In this document: positions 61,401 to 64,000 of the stretch, in pieces
Layout: each line of letters opens with the position of its first letter
Numbering within the stretch: position 1 is the stretch's first letter
Assembly: GCF_014212135.1 (NCBI RefSeq)
Contig: NZ_JACJVQ010000024.1
Span: 186,001-250,000 of the forward strand
DNA from: Cohnella thailandensis
GTDB lineage: Bacteria; Bacillota; Bacilli; Paenibacillales; Paenibacillaceae
Length of the DNA stretch: 64,000 nucleotides
Direction: 5' to 3'
Notes under the pieces: model-generated
The model's input: the letters and a program-made list of their open reading frames with translations, nothing else
Databases searched by the model: none
Told to the model about the DNA's origin: nothing
Translations under genes and position numbers: made by a program

Positions 61401-64000
61401 ACTTCGGAACGGATATCCTAACGGCGCAGGCTTTCCAAGCGACGGGGAATGGTACCTATACGGTCTATGCGGCTGATTTAGCCGGCAACAAGACAGTCAA
61501 GACGATCACGATCTCGAACATCGTGACCGACTTGCCGACGATCGTATTGAACGTTAGCACGACTTCGCCTGTCAGTACCCCCGTGGAAGTTACCGTTTCT
61601 GCTTCCGTCTCCGGAGAAGACTTAGACAACAAGCTTACCGCCCTGAAGTGGGCGCCAGGTTCGCATACGGAGAGTGATTTCGCCGATCCGGACTTCGGAA
61701 CGGATATCCTGACGGCGCAGGCTTTCCAAGCGACGGGGAATGGTACCTATACGGTCTATGCGGCTGATTTAGCCGGCAACAAAACAGTCAAGACGATCAC
61801 GATCTCGAACATCGTGACCGACTTGCCGACGATTGCGCTAAGCCCGAGCGCAACGATGCCTGTCAACGACGCCATAACCGTCACGGTTACCGCGACAGTC
61901 TCCAGTGCTGCCTCCGGCAACGAGCTAACAGCCCTGAAGTGGGCGCCAGGTTCGCGTGCGGCGAGCGACTTCGCCGATCCGGACTTCGGAACGGATATCC
62001 TGACGGCACGTGCTTTCAAAGCAATGGAGAACGGCACATACACCGTGTTCGCGGCCGATTCTGCCGGCAACAAGACGGTCGAGACGATCGAGATCTCGAA
62101 CATCGTAACCGATCAACTGACGATCTCGCTGACCCCGAGCGCGACTTCGCCTGTTAACGCCGCCGTGACCGTCACCGTTACGGCATCGGTACCCGGCGAA
62201 GCTTCGGGCAACGAGCTAACCGCCCTGAAGTGGGTCCAAGGCTCTTATGTGGTCGGCGATTTCGCCGACCCGGACTTGGGGACGGATATCCCGGGAACGA
62301 GAAAATTCCAAGCGACGGAAAACGGTACCTATACGGTCTATGCGGCCGATACCGCAGGCAACAAGAAGGCCGAGACGATCGAGATCAAGAACATCGTGAC
62401 CGACTCGCCGACGATTGCGCTGATCCCGAGCGCAACGACGCCGGTCAACGACGTCGTACCCGTCACGGTTATCGCGACAGTCTCCGGTACTGCTTCCGGC
62501 AACGAGCTCATCGCCCTGAAGTGGGCGGAAGGCTCGTATGCGGCCAGCGATTTTGCCGATCCGTCCTTCGGCACGGATATCCGGGAAGCGGGCGCTTTCC
62601 AAGCGACGGAGAACGGCATTTACACGGTTTACGCAGCCGACGCCGCCGGCAACAAGAAAGTCGAGAGGATCGAGATCTTGAACATCCTGAGCGAGCTTCC
62701 GACGATCACGCTGAATCCTGGCACGACTTCGATCGTGAATACCCCGGTGGAGATTTCCGTTGCCGCAACCGTCTACGGCGAAGAAGCGGGCAACGAGCTT
62801 GCCGCATTGAAGTGGGCGGAAGGCTCTTATACGACCGGCGACTTTGCCGATCCGGCTTTCGGAACCGACATCAAGGAGGTTCGTACCTTCCAAGCGACGA
62901 GGAACGGCACGTACACCGTTTATGCGGCCGACTCGGCAGGCAACCGGAAAGCGGCTGTCCTCTCGATCTCGAACATCGTGACCGAACTGCCGACGATCTC
63001 TCTGGATTACAGTCCTAAGGAATCCAATCAGGCGAGAGTGGACATCTCCGTGTCGGCGGCAGTTTATGGCGAAGAAAACGGGAACAGAATTGCGGCCTTG
63101 AAGTGGGCTGAGGGAGAGCTCGGTGCGAGCGCCTTCGATGACACGGCCTTCGGGACGGACGTGCCGGAATCGGGCCTGATCAGCGTCTCCCGGAACGGCA
63201 AGTATACCGTTTATGCAGCCGATAGGGCGGGCAACAAACGGACGTCAACGATCGAGATCTCGAACATCGGTACGGCCGTGACGCCATCGATTCCTTCGTT
63301 GCCGGTGGATCCGTCCTTGTTGGATGATTATCGCTTCTACCTAGTACCCGGACAAGAATATACCTTGCGGATCAAGGGGATCACGCTGCAGATCCCTGCC
63401 GGAGCAATCACGCAGAGCATGTCGATTGCGATGAAGAAAGCAACGGGTGACGCGAAGAAGCTGCTTGGTTCCGATCAGACTCTGCTTAGCGACGCTTTCT
63501 CGCTAACGAAGGACGTGGAAGGCAGGTTTGCCCTTCCGGTTCGGATTAGCATTCAATGGACGGCCAGCGAGCTAGGCGCCGACGAGCGGCCGGGACTGTT
63601 CTATTATGACGAGACGGCCGGGCAATGGGTGGAGATTCCGAGCGAATACGACGGCAAAACCGTTACCGGACAGACCGATCACTTCACCTTGTTCGCCGTT
63701 CTTCCTGTTGCCAAGAACGAGCAACCGACCTTCGGCGATATCGCTGGCCACTGGGCGGAGAAGGAGATCCAAGACGGCTTGGCCCGCGGCTGGGTGAACG
63801 GATACCCGAACGGTACGTTCCTTCCGAACAAGGCCGTCTCCCGCGCGGAATTCGCGGTCATGCTGAGCCAAGCTCTGAATTTAGCGGACGGAGAGCCGCT
63901 TACGTTCGCCGACCGGGTGAGCATTCCGGCTTGGGCATCCCAAGCGGCGGCAAGCGTGGTGAAGGCGGGAATCCTCAGCGGCTATGGCGACCATACGTTC
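58451..64000 (+). CDS. giant secreted surface protein with SLH domains, 3' end outside the window
   Basis: ATG 58451 follows AAGGAG (58434-58439), and the frame is open to the right edge (1850 codons seen). A signal peptide (about 1-31, cleavage after QAAAA) is followed by two GLUG-motif regions (about 55-240 and 405-590; typical strings DYVGGIAGDL and NRNVGALIGH). Cadherin-like beta-sandwich domains lie at about 295-380 and 620-715, then another Ig-like domain. Eight Ig-like repeats of exactly 97 residues span about 833-1607. A ZU5-like domain (about 1624-1755) and SLH domains (first at about 1761-1812, second cut by the window end) complete it. SLH domains bind pyruvylated wall polymer, so this is an S-layer or adhesin-like protein displayed on the wall. 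Confidence 0.9.
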   Translation, partial: MKKRISIGLSMLLIVSLLAGLYGPVPQAAAADEVWIEVGTATELNNIRNDLDGNYRLTADIDMSSFGDWEPIGDNIDPFIGKLDGNGHTISHLTIDKPNMNNVGMFRNVKEAEIFNVHFADIQVSGGDYVGGIAGDLMRSNLVGSSVEGSVTGNEAVGLLVGYNNTSALEDNFAAGQLQFGKLPNQNFGGIVGYMAGTGSQFATVTRSYAAVSIPSGMSSGGMIGYLEANGRVTSSYWDTEASGVPDLGGASDKTTAEMKLKSTYSGWDFANTWGMIEKSTYPLHRSDYLKVALDTLSVQNPDDDTELTLDRPFSSDYGVYSAHVENKVDRIDVKGIAMDGSSTVSVNGGTGSELTLVPGPNDFEIKVVAKNGLQASYQLTVNRDAGTEEYPHRITTAEQLVKIGDSAEGYGLDQVYRLDADLDLSSFGAGEGWEPIGSASEPFAGTFDGNGHVLLNLAANRSGSDDVGLFGYASGAAVKNVVLEDAQLTGNRNVGALIGHAVDSDVNSVSAKGAVSGNEAVGGLVGSLDSDSSVVESLSAVSVEGDTSAGGLVGSGPDGTVSASFWDKETSGQAASAGGGLGKSTAEMMAKTTYTGAGWSFGSGSWGLIEGTTYPMPMAVLNSVLLSGLTVTATGANVSPSFDPLSGTPLFSLDRPVGNATVSATAANAGATVTYNGDSAGNVALSLGENKVDIRIVAPGGFGQAVYRLAIIVPTPKPISVQAPSPGSYLLGDTLDFTVIYDHPVEVEGTPILPLFIGIGTRMAKFIGQPSGQHEKLNFRYTVQPGDLDTNGIGLDADIELGEDGSITALGKAVLLSLPAPPTLTNVIVNGLAPIITLTPSPISPTTGVVTVTVAATVSNNVPSNALAVLKWAKGSHTVADFADSAFGTDILTARAFQATENGTYTVYAADSAGNKKTETIEIANIVTGAPSIALIPSTTTLGNAAVPVSVVASVPGESSGNELAALKWAKGSYTASDFANPDFGTDILTAQAFQATGNGTYTVYAADLAGNKTVKTITISNIVTDLPTIVLNVSTTSPVSTPVEVTVSASVSGEDLDNKLTALKWAPGSHTESDFADPDFGTDILTAQAFQATGNGTYTVYAADLAGNKTVKTITISNIVTDLPTIALSPSATMPVNDAITVTVTATVSSAASGNELTALKWAPGSRAASDFADPDFGTDILTARAFKAMENGTYTVFAADSAGNKTVETIEISNIVTDQLTISLTPSATSPVNAAVTVTVTASVPGEASGNELTALKWVQGSYVVGDFADPDLGTDIPGTRKFQATENGTYTVYAADTAGNKKAETIEIKNIVTDSPTIALIPSATTPVNDVVPVTVIATVSGTASGNELIALKWAEGSYAASDFADPSFGTDIREAGAFQATENGIYTVYAADAAGNKKVERIEILNILSELPTITLNPGTTSIVNTPVEISVAATVYGEEAGNELAALKWAEGSYTTGDFADPAFGTDIKEVRTFQATRNGTYTVYAADSAGNRKAAVLSISNIVTELPTISLDYSPKESNQARVDISVSAAVYGEENGNRIAALKWAEGELGASAFDDTAFGTDVPESGLISVSRNGKYTVYAADRAGNKRTSTIEISNIGTAVTPSIPSLPVDPSLLDDYRFYLVPGQEYTLRIKGITLQIPAGAITQSMSIAMKKATGDAKKLLGSDQTLLSDAFSLTKDVEGRFALPVRISIQWTASELGADERPGLFYYDETAGQWVEIPSEYDGKTVTGQTDHFTLFAVLPVAKNEQPTFGDIAGHWAEKEIQDGLARGWVNGYPNGTFLPNKAVSRAEFAVMLSQALNLADGEPLTFADRVSIPAWASQAAASVVKAGILSGYGDHTF
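60949..63270 (+). repeat. eight in-frame 291-bp repeats within the SLH protein gene
   Basis: The codons for LKWA begin at 61061, 61352, 61643, 61934, 62225, 62516, 62807 and 63098, every one exactly 291 bp (97 residues) apart. Each unit ends NGTYTVYAAD-AGNK or a close variant. Units 2 and 3 share a stretch of about 142 bp (61401-61542 and 61692-61833) with only two differences, a sign of recent duplication or gene conversion. The last unit is the most diverged. Confidence 0.95.

Noticed and set aside
1-64000. Transposases, prophage genes, tRNA or rRNA genes
   Set aside because: I looked for transposase-like products, phage structural genes and tRNA/rRNA sequence and saw none, so there is no sequence evidence for a mobile island here.

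Overview
The window reads as chromosomal DNA of a spore-forming Gram-positive of the Paenibacillaceae (Paenibacillus or Cohnella type). The DNA is GC-rich by eye. Ribosome binding sites are strong GGAGG-like, sugar-binding proteins are lipoproteins, regulation uses YesM/YesN-type two-component pairs and membrane-bound AraC regulators, there is a Bacillus-type Fur box, and an S-layer-homology (SLH) surface protein closes the window. This placement is inference; no rRNA or tRNA gene is present.

Layout. 1-3191: end of an alpha/beta hydrolase, a zinc-ribbon protein of unknown function, a flavin-reductase-like protein and a low-complexity-linker protein. 3407-25561: a large polysaccharide-utilisation locus, with a two-component system, a CUT1-type sugar importer (binding protein plus two permeases), an FAD-dependent oxidoreductase, a secreted family 8 polysaccharide lyase, a membrane AraC regulator, an Lpl-type importer (binding protein plus two permeases), a GH88 unsaturated glucuronyl hydrolase and a secreted multi-domain GH9 glycanase. 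PL8 + GH88 + GH9 is what is needed to open xanthan (a beta-1,4-glucan backbone with a glucuronate side chain), so I read this as a probable xanthan-utilisation locus. No importer ATPase and no alpha-mannosidase lie in the window.

25752-29910: a Nudix hydrolase, a CrtC/AttH-type lipocalin-fold protein on the minus strand, a CrtQ-like glycosyltransferase overlapping a PlsY-like acyltransferase, and an unknown protein. 30103-33490: an ECF sigma factor with its membrane anti-sigma partner, a small secreted protein and a KinB-like sporulation-type kinase. 33546-35474 (minus): a Fur-controlled siderophore-binding lipoprotein and two small proteins that could be spore-coat related. 35645-37695: an M20 dipeptidase and a GntR regulator.

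37923-45947: a second sugar operon with a membrane AraC regulator, binding protein, two permeases, a Gfo/Idh/MocA dehydrogenase and an aldose-1-epimerase-like protein. 46005-50608 (minus): a SWIM zinc-finger protein overlapping a SNF2-family helicase. 50781-51471: MerR regulator and thioredoxin, followed by a striking nine-unit 52-bp hairpin array. 51949-53942: a stand-alone ParB-like protein (minus) and WrbA. 54177-58252: a YesM/YesN pair with an orphan sugar-binding lipoprotein. 58451-end: a giant secreted SLH protein with GLUG, cadherin-like and eight exact 97-residue Ig-like repeats, cut by the window edge.

A recurring non-coding theme is intergenic hairpin repeats with a period of 51-52 bp but unrelated sequences, at four places (2275, 26140, 27493 and 51486).
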